Positions 7,629-15,542 of a stretch of 64,000 nt of DNA are shown here, piece after piece. The number at the start of each line of letters is the position of its first letter. The stretch's first letter is position 1. The translations under genes were made by a program, and so were the position numbers. Origin of the DNA: an uncultured Collinsella sp. (lineage in GTDB: Bacteria; Actinomycetota; Coriobacteriia; Coriobacteriales; Coriobacteriaceae); assembly GCA_900541245.1 (NCBI GenBank), contig UQIS01000001.1:55268-119267 (forward strand). Direction: 5' to 3'. The notes under the pieces are model-generated. The model was not told where the DNA came from and searched no databases. It saw only the letters and a list, made by a program, of their open reading frames with translations.

Positions 7629-8744
7629 ATTCGCAGCCGTCCACGATCGAGCCATTTTGTGTCTAACGGGCATCTTTCCGTCGATTACTCCCAATTTTGT
7701 CCAGTCAACGAATAGTTCAGACCTGAGTAATGTCTCAGCCCTTTGCTCATCTGAGCTTTTATCACGATATTCAGCATCGAGCATCCTGCATACGGCCTTA
7801 ACGATCGCGCGGAATCTATCCTCATCCGATATCTGTCTGTGTGTCAGGAGAAGCACATCGTAGCCCATGGCCTGAAGGGCCGTCATGCGGTCAGCGTCAC
7901 GCAAGCCATCCCCTGCGCGTCCGTGCGAGGCCTTTCCCTGACATTCAATGGCCACCTGTCGCCTGCCGTCCGGCGAAGACAGAAGTATGTCGATATATAC
8001 ACGGGACTTTCCCACAATCGCTCGAGCACTTGTGCTTAGCATCACTTCAACATTAAGCTCTATGTCGCAAAAACCTTCGCCTCCCAGGGATCGCGGCAGT
8101 GCAAGTAGCAAATACGCCTCGACCTCAAAAGGCGACGCGGCACCCAATGGAACGAGTTGCGACACCGTCCTAAATCTATTGCCGTAACGTATCCCGCAAA
8201 CATCTGAACAAAAACGGTCAAGGTCTCCGCCCAAAACCAAAGCGTCTCGACGCCATAAATTTGAGGCGGTGCCGTCCTCGGACGGGCAGCGCACCCAACC
8301 GAACGTTGTCGAGATCGCGCCCGAATCAATTGCACGCGAAAGCTCCGCCTCAAGTGCCGCAGGCAGAGCGCACACCGCAAACAAGCCACACATCTCCGCC
8401 AATACCAAAAGAAGCTGAAGATCCGTCAGATGCCGCGACATGATGAATACCGTCAGTAGAGGAGACGTAATCAAAAACCCATGCTCCGTTTCCAGTACGG
8501 ATTCCCCGGGAAGCTCACCAAGAAACAGCCGCTGCCTAATGCTGGCAGGACAAGTCCGTTTGTTTCTCGTCTGAACCAATGTATACAACGGAAAACCGAG
8601 CGCGACCGCAGCCGTCGGGTTGCGGGCGAGATCATATCGCTGCCGGTCTTCTTCCGGTCGTGGAAGCGGCGGACACAGAGCGCGGACCTGAGGGGGCAAA
8701 CGCCAGTACCTAAAAGCCGATATGTCACAAAGTAGATCTTTCAT
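7617..8744 (-). CDS. AbiEi-like / DUF559-like PD-(D/E)XK nuclease-fold protein
   Basis: 375 residues from the ATG at 8742-8744; the ribosome-binding site is poor. The middle part (ITSPLLTVFIMSRHLTDLQ) resembles the AbiEi type IV antitoxin scaffold. The C-terminal part (YIDILLSSPDGRRQVAIECQ, then GKASH, DADRMTALQAMGYDVLLLT) follows the Vsr/DUF559 pattern of a PD-(D/E)XK fold with Asp, Glu and a Gln-Gly. The catalytic Lys is not obvious, so activity is uncertain. No partner toxin is adjacent. The stop codon TAG is supplied by element L copy 1, and copy 2 lies upstream, so the gene reads as cargo between two repeats. Roles in defence or toxin-antitoxin function are inference. Confidence 0.6.
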   Translation of the reverse strand: MKDLLCDISAFRYWRLPPQVRALCPPLPRPEEDRQRYDLARNPTAAVALGFPLYTLVQTRNKRTCPASIRQRLFLGELPGESVLETEHGFLITSPLLTVFIMSRHLTDLQLLLVLAEMCGLFAVCALPAALEAELSRAIDSGAISTTFGWVRCPSEDGTASNLWRRDALVLGGDLDRFCSDVCGIRYGNRFRTVSQLVPLGAASPFEVEAYLLLALPRSLGGEGFCDIELNVEVMLSTSARAIVGKSRVYIDILLSSPDGRRQVAIECQGKASHGRAGDGLRDADRMTALQAMGYDVLLLTHRQISDEDRFRAIVKAVCRMLDAEYRDKSSDEQRAETLLRSELFVDWTKLGVIDGKMPVRHKMARSWTAANLSE

Positions 8745-8785
8745 AGGCACAGGAAAACACGAATTTCAACCCAGTCAGTCACGCA

Positions 8786-8893
8786 TTGGCGCGAACGCGC
8801 CAAAAATGGTGCCGAACGGACTGCCAAGTTTTCAACAGCCCTCCCCAACTGGCCAAAAGCTTGCCGAGAGCTGGACGAAGTTCTGTTGAAAAC
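8786..8893. repeat. Two palindromes upstream of the nuclease-like gene
   Basis: First: TTGGCGCG AA CGCGCCAA at 8786-8803, perfect 8-bp arms. Second: GTTTTCAACAG (8828-8838) with CTGTTGAAAAC (8883-8893), perfect 11-bp arms around 44 bases. With element L copy 2 they fill nearly all of the 8745-9040 gap, where no gene was seen. Confidence 0.75.
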
Positions 8894-8927
8894 CCCATTT
8901 TTTTCTCATGCAGAAGCTTTGCGCGAC

Positions 8928-9046
8928 AAGTGAGTAGACTTTTTTGAACATCCCGAGCAGCCCGGTCATCCTGCTTTTCAAAACCGCAGGTAGATAGCTT
9001 GTTACAAAACTGCCTGGTCGCCAAAGTGCTAAAAGTCTACTCACTT
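8928..9046. repeat. Palindrome-ended element L, copy 2
   Basis: Terminal inverted repeats AAGTGAGTAGACTTTT (8928-8943) and AAAAGTCTACTCACTT (9031-9046), perfect over 16 bp. The interior is roughly three-quarters identical by eye to copy 1 in the same orientation. The right arm contains the last two codons and the TGA stop (9041-9043) of pdxR, in a different frame from the stop copy 1 gives to the nuclease-like gene. Confidence 0.85.
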
Positions 9047-10477
9047 AGATTGCAGAGTGCCCCCCATTAGCTGCAATTCCAAGGTAGTTAGTACTTTTGG
9101 ACTCAGATCGTCATACTGGACAAGAATATGACTTGAGTTTTCAGGGACAAATGCGCCATCGGCACACCAATAACAGTCACTGATATCGACAAAAGGGATA
9201 CTCGAGCGCGTGAGGGCCCGCAGAAAAGAGCTTCCGCCCGCTCCGCGCTCCGCAACCACGGTGCAGTAAAGGCCCGCGTCTGCATGTTCGATCGAGACCT
9301 CCCCTGCCGGAAACGCTTTCCGCACAAGCGACGTCAGGCCATCACGCGCCTCGCGAGCACGAACGCGCACGCGGTTCACATGTCGCTCGTAATCACCCGA
9401 TTCCAGCAAACGCGCCAAAGCGACCTGGTCAACAGAGCTCACCGACGAGGCGTAGAAACCAAGGTTGCGCCTAAACCGCTCCATTAGCTCATCGGGCAAC
9501 ACCATATACGCCAAACGCAACGCCGATGAAAGGCTCTTCGAAAACGTGTTGGTGTAGATAACCGACTGGGCGGCATCGATCGACGCGAGCGCGGGAATCG
9601 GCTTGCCGGCAAGGCGAAACTCACAATCAAAGTCATCTTCGATGAGATACCGACCTGGTCGCTCGGCGGCCCAGCTCAGTAGCGCATAGCGACGCGCAAT
9701 ACTCGTCACAAGGCCGGTCGGATACTGATGAGACGGCATCAAGTGAAGAACATCGGTCCCGGTTTTCTGCAGAGCGCTCAGGTCCACGCCGTCGTCATCC
9801 AACGGGATATGTCGAACTTCGCAGCCCATAGCCTGATAGATGCGCGTCAGGCGTAAATAGCCCGGATCCTCAACGGCATACACCTTGTCGGCTCCAAGCA
9901 GCTGAACCAACATGGTATCGAGCAGCTGGGCGCCCGCGCCGATAACAATGTTGTTGGGGTCGACATTCATACCCCTTGTCCCGCGCAAATGGCGAGCAAT
10001 TGCGCGTCGTAGCCGAGCGGTGCCCTGTGCCGGTGCGGGCGAAAAGATCTCGCGCTCGTCTTCGGATGCCAGCGTCGCCCGTAGCGCGCTTTGCCAAAGC
10101 CGCGCCGCCTCCAAAGCAGAAGGAGAAAGCGCATCGAATCGCTCGACCTGTCCGTTGACATCATGCACGCTGGGGCCCACAGAGACGGCATCTCGGTCGA
10201 TGCCCTCCGCAGCCGAAGCCAAAACCGGTGCATCCGGAAGCTCGCAAGCGTAGTAGCCACGACGTGGTATTGAGCAAATATAGCCCTCAGCGAGTAACTG
10301 GCTATATGCATTCTCGATGGTAATAACACTGATTCCCAGATGACTGGCAAAGGCGCGCTTAGACGGCAAATGCTCCCCCGCCACAATGCGTCCAGCTACG
10401 ATATCATCTCGAATTTGCTGGTAAACATACTCATAGAGCGATGCTTCGCCGCGTTTTTCCAAATTGTAGTCAAGCAT
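9041..10477 (-). CDS. pdxR: PdxR: MocR-type GntR-aminotransferase regulator of vitamin B6 synthesis
   Basis: 478 residues from the ATG at 10475-10477; a TTG 33 bases earlier is open but overlaps a likely operator repeat. Residues about 10-75 are a GntR winged helix (YEYVYQQIRDDIVAGRIVAG, LPSKRAFASHLGISVITIEN). The rest is a fold-type I aminotransferase-like PLP-sensing domain (SHQYPTGLVTS, EDDFDCEFR, YTNTFSKSLSSALRLAY with the PLP lysine). MocR proteins of this kind activate pdxST when PLP is scarce. The position divergent from pdxS supports that role. The last codons and the stop are inside repeat element L copy 2, so its natural C-terminus may have been altered. Confidence 0.9.
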   Translation of the reverse strand: MLDYNLEKRGEASLYEYVYQQIRDDIVAGRIVAGEHLPSKRAFASHLGISVITIENAYSQLLAEGYICSIPRRGYYACELPDAPVLASAAEGIDRDAVSVGPSVHDVNGQVERFDALSPSALEAARLWQSALRATLASEDEREIFSPAPAQGTARLRRAIARHLRGTRGMNVDPNNIVIGAGAQLLDTMLVQLLGADKVYAVEDPGYLRLTRIYQAMGCEVRHIPLDDDGVDLSALQKTGTDVLHLMPSHQYPTGLVTSIARRYALLSWAAERPGRYLIEDDFDCEFRLAGKPIPALASIDAAQSVIYTNTFSKSLSSALRLAYMVLPDELMERFRRNLGFYASSVSSVDQVALARLLESGDYERHVNRVRVRAREARDGLTSLVRKAFPAGEVSIEHADAGLYCTVVAERGAGGSSFLRALTRSSIPFVDISDCYWCADGAFVPENSSHILVQYDDLSPKVLTTLELQLMGGTLQSK

Positions 10478-10488
10478 GAGCCTATCGC

Positions 10489-10557
10489 CTGACCTTATTA
10501 AGTCATTCAATCTGGTATTAGTCTGACCTTGTAATTATCTCGAAAACTGAGTATTTT
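10489..10557. promoter_or_regulatory. pdxR-pdxS control region: direct repeats and promoter
   Basis: Two direct repeats, CTGACCTTATTA (10489-10500) and CTGACCTTGTAA (10523-10534), spaced 34 bp start to start, fit the paired-site mode of MocR regulators. The second overlaps a plausible -35 TTGTAA (10529-10534), with -10 TATTTT (10552-10557) after 17 bases, reading toward pdxS. Confidence 0.55.
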
Positions 10558-10622
10558 GTCATACCCAGCTCCCCGATAGGATGTTCCGTCAAGCAATGCA
10601 CATGCCAACCAAGGGAGCAACC

Positions 10623-11513
10623 ATGGCAGAACAGAACAGCAAGGCCGACCGCGTCAAACTCAATCGCGAGCTCGCGCAGATGCTCAAGGGCGGCGTCATC
10701 ATGGACGTTACCACGCCCGAGCAGGCACGCATCGCCGAGGAGGCAGGCGCCTGCGCCGTCATGGCCCTCGAGCGCATCCCGGCCGACATCCGTGCCGCAG
10801 GCGGCGTCTCGCGCATGAGCGACCCCAAGATGATCAAGGGCATCCAGGAGGCCGTCTCCATCCCCGTCATGGCCAAGTGCCGCATCGGTCACATCGTCGA
10901 GGCGCAGGTCCTGCAGGCCATCGAGATCGACTACATCGATGAGTCCGAGGTTCTCTCCCCTGCCGATGACGTCTATCACATCGACAAGACCCAGTTTGAC
11001 GTGCCGTTTGTCTGCGGCGCCCGTGATCTGGGCGAGGCGCTGCGCCGTGTTGCCGAAGGCGCCACGATGATTCGCACCAAGGGTGAGCCGGGTACGGGCG
11101 ACGTCGTTCAGGCCGTGCGTCACATGCGCAAGATCCAAAAGCAGATCCGTGACGTTGTTGCCCTGCGCAACGACGAGCTCTTTGAGGCAGCCAAGCAACT
11201 GCAGGTTCCGGTCGAGCTGGTGCGCGAGGTCCATGCCACGGGTAAGCTTCCCGTCGTGAACTTTGCCGCCGGCGGCGTAGCGACCCCCGCCGACGCCGCG
11301 CTGATGATGCAGCTGGGCGCCGAAGGCGTGTTTGTCGGCTCGGGCATCTTTAAGAGCGGCGACCCCGCCAAGCGCGCAGCCGCCATCGTCAAGGCCGTGG
11401 CAAACTTCACCGATGCCAAGCTCATTGCCGAGCTTTCAGAGGACCTGGGCGAGGCCATGGTGGGCATCAACGCCGACGAGATCGAGATTATCATGGAAGA
11501 GCGCGGGCGCTAG
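10623..11513 (+). CDS. pdxS: Pyridoxal 5'-phosphate synthase subunit PdxS
   Basis: 296 residues from the ATG at 10623, 6 bases after AAGGGAG. Near-invariant family text is present: ELAQMLKGGVIMDVTTPEQA, ACAVMALERIPADIRAAGGV, GHIVEAQVLQAIEIDYIDES, IRTKGEPGTGDVVQAV and FAAGGVATPADAALMMQLGA. PdxS is a (beta/alpha)8 barrel that condenses ribose 5-phosphate, glyceraldehyde 3-phosphate and ammonia from PdxT into PLP. The catalytic lysines lie in VMAKCRIGH and the IRTKGEPGTG loop. It forms an operon with pdxT 20 bp downstream and is divergent from pdxR. Confidence 0.98.
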   Translation: MAEQNSKADRVKLNRELAQMLKGGVIMDVTTPEQARIAEEAGACAVMALERIPADIRAAGGVSRMSDPKMIKGIQEAVSIPVMAKCRIGHIVEAQVLQAIEIDYIDESEVLSPADDVYHIDKTQFDVPFVCGARDLGEALRRVAEGATMIRTKGEPGTGDVVQAVRHMRKIQKQIRDVVALRNDELFEAAKQLQVPVELVREVHATGKLPVVNFAAGGVATPADAALMMQLGAEGVFVGSGIFKSGDPAKRAAAIVKAVANFTDAKLIAELSEDLGEAMVGINADEIEIIMEERGR

Positions 11514-11533
11514 TCCAGCAGAAAGGATCGCAC

Positions 11534-12121
11534 ATGAGCGATTATGCAGACCAAACGGTCGCCGTGCTGGCGGTCCAAGGCGCTTTTGCCGAGCACGAGG
11601 CAAGACTATCCGGGCTTGGCGCACACTGTATTGAGCTGAGGCAGGCGGCTGATTTGAAGCAGGACTTTGACCGTCTGGTACTTCCCGGCGGCGAGTCTAC
11701 CGTTCAAGGGAAGCTGCTAGATGAGTTGGGCATGCTCGAGGAGCTTCGCACCCGCATTGTTGAAGGCATGCCCGTCCTGGGCACCTGCGCCGGCCTGATT
11801 CTGCTGGCTCACGACCTTGCCGCCCATGACGATAAGGGCACGCCGCGCCTGGCAACCATGGATGTGCTCGTTGAGCGCAATGCCTACGGCAGGCAGCTCG
11901 GCAGTTTTCGAACCAAGGGGCAGGTAGCCGGCATCGACGGTGAAGTGCCGCTGACGTTTATCCGCGCGCCCCGCATCGTTGAGGTGCACGGCGATGCCGA
12001 GGCCCTGGCCGAAGTCGATGGCCGCATCGTCGCCGCCCGCCAAGACAACCAGCTCGGCGTAACCTTCCACCCCGAACTCGACGAAGACACCCGCCTCCAC
12101 GAACTGTTCCTACAAATGTAG
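11534..12121 (+). CDS. pdxT: Pyridoxal 5'-phosphate synthase glutaminase subunit PdxT
   Basis: 195 residues after AGAAAGGATCGCAC. Class I glutamine amidotransferase features: LPGGEST near residue 50, nucleophile Cys in GTCAGLILLAHD and the His-x-Glu pair in TFHPELDEDTRLHELF. It releases ammonia from glutamine and passes it to PdxS. The C-terminus is normal and the gene is followed by a cluster of palindromes. Confidence 0.98.
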   Translation: MSDYADQTVAVLAVQGAFAEHEARLSGLGAHCIELRQAADLKQDFDRLVLPGGESTVQGKLLDELGMLEELRTRIVEGMPVLGTCAGLILLAHDLAAHDDKGTPRLATMDVLVERNAYGRQLGSFRTKGQVAGIDGEVPLTFIRAPRIVEVHGDAEALAEVDGRIVAARQDNQLGVTFHPELDEDTRLHELFLQM

Positions 12122-12144
12122 GCATCGAAATCAACAAACGAAAC

Positions 12145-12465
12145 GAGAGTGGATAATCTCCCACCTTGAGCATGAATATGGGCTCATACCGGGAGATTAT
12201 CCACTCTCATGCTACGTAGTCGTTGGGGACGTTCTTAAATGACCAGTCAAACAAGAACGTCCCCAACGACTATCTTTTAGCAGGTCTGGATCATGGCAAT
12301 GTCGATGTTTTGGCACCGACAGCGAGCGCCCACCAGAGCGAACAAATTGGCATGAAAAGAGGACGGCATAGACCTTCTGGTCATGCCGTCCTCTTTGAAT
12401 GACAAGTTGTCGCTCTGGTGGGCGCGCAGCGTCAACTAGTTACGCGGTTTGGTAAAACCGCGTAA
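12145..12465. repeat. Cluster of four palindromes filling the 349-bp pdxT-RGG gene gap
   Basis: In order: (1) GAGAGTGGATAATCTCCC (12145-12162) with its complement at 12191-12208, 18 bp perfect, with an inner TGAGC/GCTCA stem. (2) A 20-bp perfect repeat, 12217-12236 with 12253-12272, described separately. (3) GCGCCCACCAGAGCG (12326-12340) with 12411-12425, 15 bp, enclosing a second hairpin with AAAGAGGACGGCAT-type arms at about 12356-12396. (4) GTTACGCGGTTT (12438-12449) with AAACCGCGTAAC (12454-12465), just past the stop of the RGG gene. No open frame of note was seen. Some probably act as terminators for the two convergent genes, but four is excessive. Confidence 0.8.
12217..12272. repeat. 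Palindromic element B (GGGGACGTTCTT family)
   Basis: Perfect 20-bp arms reading TAGTCGTTGGGGACGTTCTT on the left, with a 16-base loop. A second member at 59509-59570 has TAGTCATTGGGGACGTTCT; the G/A difference is matched by C/T in the opposite arm. Confidence 0.85.
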
Positions 12466-12470
12466 CCCAA

Positions 12471-13322
12471 CTAGAAGCGGTTGCCGCGGAAGCCGCCACC
12501 GTTGCGGCCGCCACGGTCGCCACCGCGACCGCCGCGGTCGTTACCACGGTTGCCGCCGAAGCCGCCACGGTTGCCGCCGCGGTCGCCATAGCCACCACGG
12601 TTGCCACCAAAGCCGCCGCGACCGCCACGGTCACCAAAGCCGCCACGGCCGCCACGGTCGCCACCGCGACCGCCGCGGTCGCCACCACGGCCACCACGAT
12701 CGCCAAAGCCGCCGCGAGGACCGCGATCCTCGTCCAGGCCCATGGCAACGAGCGGAGCGATAACCTTATCGAGAGCGGCCATCAGCTCGGTGGCCTCCTC
12801 GTAAGAAAGCTCGGGCAGGAGCTTCTCCTTCTTGTTGGCAAGCTCGACCAGGCCCTCAGCGGCATCCTCGGCGGCGAAGACAACGATCTTGCGCATATCG
12901 CCCTCGGCGTCGTCGATGCGGCCGACCAGATCGGCAGCCTCGGCCTCGGCCATCAGGCCATCGAGCTCACGAAGGCGCATGCCCAGCAGGTCGGACATTT
13001 CCTTCTGCTCCATCTTGGGCTTGAGGTCAAGAAGCTTGATGGCGCGCTCGATGTTCGCCATGCGCTCGGCCTTGGCCTCCTCCTCCTTGGAAATAGCAAA
13101 GCGACGGCTACGCAGCAGGCGGGCGGCCTTCTGCATCTTGTCCATCAGCTCTTCGTCATCGTAATCAACGGCGGCCTTGACAACCTCGGCCTCCTCCTCG
13201 GCGGAAACCTCGTCAGCAGCCTCAACCTCGGCAGCTTCGGTCTCCACGGTCTCGACTGCCTCGACCTCGGCAGCCATGGTCTCGTTCTCGGTCTCGTTCA
13301 TGATCTCTTCGTTCTCAGACAT
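12471..13322 (-). CDS. RGG-box protein with acidic head and winged-helix-like middle
   Basis: 283 residues in three parts. Residues 1-50 are Glu/Val/Ala-rich and acidic. Residues about 60-190 are mixed and helical (DKMQKAARLLRSRRFAISKE, KMEQKEMSDLLGMRLRELDG), resembling a MarR-like winged helix. Residues 198-283 are a Gly/Arg/Asp repeat of about 85 residues with many RGG and GGF units, ending GGFRGNRF. RGG tails bind RNA and promote condensate formation in other proteins; a role in RNA metabolism is inferred. An RNA-helicase partner is not adjacent. The repetitive DNA (12480-12720) creates long false frames on the other strand. Confidence 0.8.
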   Translation of the reverse strand: MSENEEIMNETENETMAAEVEAVETVETEAAEVEAADEVSAEEEAEVVKAAVDYDDEELMDKMQKAARLLRSRRFAISKEEEAKAERMANIERAIKLLDLKPKMEQKEMSDLLGMRLRELDGLMAEAEAADLVGRIDDAEGDMRKIVVFAAEDAAEGLVELANKKEKLLPELSYEEATELMAALDKVIAPLVAMGLDEDRGPRGGFGDRGGRGGDRGGRGGDRGGRGGFGDRGGRGGFGGNRGGYGDRGGNRGGFGGNRGNDRGGRGGDRGGRNGGGFRGNRF

Positions 13323-13474
13323 GAGACTCCTTCTTGGCCCTCTCGGGCATCATCGCCCCATTCGCGGGGCCCGTCGCGCACTCTTTGCGCTTTAAACATT
13401 CATGCCTCTCGGCAAAACGTCCATTAGTTTATGGTGTCGCCATCCAATCTAGCTGCAGAATCTATGTGCACACA

Positions 13475-14890
13475 TTAATGCGACATGTGCGACTCGCGAT
13501 GAGCGTACACCAGCGACGCCACGAACCCGACCACGGCAATTACAGCCGCCACACGCACGGCAGCTGCAAATCCAATCGCCTGGGCAACGTCGATCGCAGC
13601 GCCAGCGACGCTGGCAGCCGCCGCAGAACTCGAGAGCAGACCGATAAACAGCGACGGGCCAAACGATGCGGCAATCATGTTCCACGTGTTAAGCAATGCC
13701 GTTCCGTGAGGATGTTCAGCGGCAGGCAGCGTCTCCAAACCAGCCGTTTGCGAGGGGCTCAGCACCAAACCGACTCCGGCATACACCACAACGGTCAGCG
13801 CAACGACGACGCCGATGTTCATGCTTGCCGCCGTCATCGAGATGGCAGTCTGTCCCACGGCAATCAGGGCAAAGCCGACCGGCAGCAGCGGCCATGCGCC
13901 ACGGGCGTCCATCACACGTCCGCCCACAATCGAGGTCACGGCGTTGCAGGCAATCGCCGGCAAAATGAGCAGGCCCGCAATAAGTGCGGTCATGCCGTAT
14001 GCGCCCTCAAAATAGAGCGGCAACAAAACGCTCATCGAGAACGTCGTCATCATCGACACCACCACAAGCAAGCACGCAGGCCAAAAACGAACGCTCGCCA
14101 TGGGACGCACGTTAAGCACCGGATGCTCGAGCTTGAGCTGGCGGGCCGCAAACAGGCCGAGCAGCACAACGGCAGCGAAAAGCGCCACGACACCGGCAAT
14201 CAGATTGGTCGAGAACTCACCCACGGAATACACAAACGCCGTAATGCCGGCAGCGAGCAAAACAACCGACAGAATGTCAAGCGTGGTGTTCGAGCGCTCT
14301 CCGACATTCTGAACAAGCTTTACGCCCGCCGCAGCGACCACAACGCCGCCCACCAGCGGCACTACGAATACCGCCCTCCAGCCAAACAACGTGCACATAA
14401 GACCGCTGATCACGGGTCCAAACGCCGGCCCTAGCGTAATGCAGGCACCGCCCAGGCTAAGATACAGACCAAGCTTCTCGCGCGGGGCGCAAGACAGCAC
14501 CACGTTCATCATGAGCGGAAACAAGATGCCCGATCCCGCAGCCTGCAAAATACGGCTTGGCAGCAAAACGCTAAACGACGGAGCGATCAGACACAGGACT
14601 TCGCCGGCGACCATACATCCGCATGCGAAAAACAACAGCTTGCGCGTCGAGAAACGGCCGGACAGGAAGGCCATGATGGCCGTAAAGATCGACGTCACAA
14701 TCATGTAGCCCGAGACGAGCCACTGCGCCGTGGTGGCACTCACCGAAAAGGCCGCCATAATGTCGTGCAACGCCACGTTAATGATGTTCTCGTTAAACGC
14801 GGCAACAAAGGCCGCAATATACATAACGACGAGAATCGCCGCAGTGGCCGATGGCGTTGCTTGAACTTGTTGCTGAGATTTGCTCCCCAT
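13475..14890 (-). CDS. MFS multidrug exporter, DHA2 (14-TM) type
   Basis: 471 residues from the ATG at 14888-14890, with AGGAAGG upstream. The first helix region carries NENIINVALHDIMAAF, followed by TTAQWLVSGYM and FLSGRFSTRKLLFFACGC, typical of EmrB/QacA drug:H+ antiporters; LQAAGSGILFPLMMNVVLSC and GPAFGPVISGLMCTLFGWRA complete the family motifs. The hydrophobic pattern fits about 14 segments in the inner membrane. Substrate unknown. An upstream in-frame extension to 15301 exists but overlaps the deformylase gene on the other strand and is rejected. The C-terminus ends HRESHMSH. Confidence 0.88.
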   Translation of the reverse strand: MGSKSQQQVQATPSATAAILVVMYIAAFVAAFNENIINVALHDIMAAFSVSATTAQWLVSGYMIVTSIFTAIMAFLSGRFSTRKLLFFACGCMVAGEVLCLIAPSFSVLLPSRILQAAGSGILFPLMMNVVLSCAPREKLGLYLSLGGACITLGPAFGPVISGLMCTLFGWRAVFVVPLVGGVVVAAAGVKLVQNVGERSNTTLDILSVVLLAAGITAFVYSVGEFSTNLIAGVVALFAAVVLLGLFAARQLKLEHPVLNVRPMASVRFWPACLLVVVSMMTTFSMSVLLPLYFEGAYGMTALIAGLLILPAIACNAVTSIVGGRVMDARGAWPLLPVGFALIAVGQTAISMTAASMNIGVVVALTVVVYAGVGLVLSPSQTAGLETLPAAEHPHGTALLNTWNMIAASFGPSLFIGLLSSSAAAASVAGAAIDVAQAIGFAAAVRVAAVIAVVGFVASLVYAHRESHMSH

Positions 14891-15095
14891 GCATTTCCTT
14901 CCTCTTGGAACGACAGTCGCATCGCCCCAGAGGAACAGTCCAGGGCGAAAAATGAGCCCTAGACTTACGCCAGACGCCGTACACGACGAATCTGGCAACA
15001 TGGTCCAACGTTGAAAGATTGTAACGCGGACGCGCAGCTTTCCTTCCGCGCTATTATTAAAAGTCCACGAAAGCATAAGACATGAGGAGCCCGCC

Positions 15096-15506
15096 ATGAT
15101 TAAGCCCATCATGAAATCCGAGTTCTTTTTGCGCCTGCCTTCCGAAGACGCGGGACCCGACGATGCCGTGACCGGGCAGGATCTCCTGGATACACTCCAC
15201 GAGCATGAGCACGAGTGCGTGGGGCTCGCCGCCAACATGATCGGTGTGCGCAAGCGCATCATCTGCGTAAAGGACGGCAACAGGACACTCCTGATGTACA
15301 ACCCTCAAATTCTTGAGCAGGTCAATGCCTATCAGACGAGCGAAGGATGCCTCTCGCTGATCGGCGAGCGCCCCTGTACCCGCTATCGCCGCATTAAGGT
15401 TGAGTATTTGGACGAGAACTTCGTCCACCGCATCAAAAACTTCTCGGGCTACACCGCCGAGATCATCCAACACGAAATCGACCACTGCAATGGCGTCGTG
15501 GTTTAG
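15096..15506 (+). CDS. Peptide deformylase homologue 1 (oxyanion-hole Gln replaced by Met)
   Basis: 136 residues after GAGGAG. It has EGCLS (83-87) with the metal Cys, and QHEIDHCNG with HEIDH at 126-130 giving both His ligands and the catalytic Glu. Motif I, normally GxGxAAxQ, reads VGLAANMIG, so the conserved Gln is Met48. The protein is also shorter than typical Def (about 165 residues). Deformylases remove formyl from nascent N-terminal Met; this one may be weak or act on other substrates. It precedes a LysR gene by 36 bp, and a second homologue is at 29146-29565. Confidence 0.85.
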   Translation: MIKPIMKSEFFLRLPSEDAGPDDAVTGQDLLDTLHEHEHECVGLAANMIGVRKRIICVKDGNRTLLMYNPQILEQVNAYQTSEGCLSLIGERPCTRYRRIKVEYLDENFVHRIKNFSGYTAEIIQHEIDHCNGVVV

Positions 15507-15542
15507 GCCACCTGCCAAAATGAGGGTACCGGAGGCCTCCCT

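Noticed and set aside
12480..12720. Short repeats that might suggest a CRISPR array
   Set aside because: They are codon-level repeats of the RGG tail, with no fixed repeat-spacer length and no cas genes.
12449..12763. Arg/His-rich plus-strand frame
   Set aside because: Complement of the RGG repeats.
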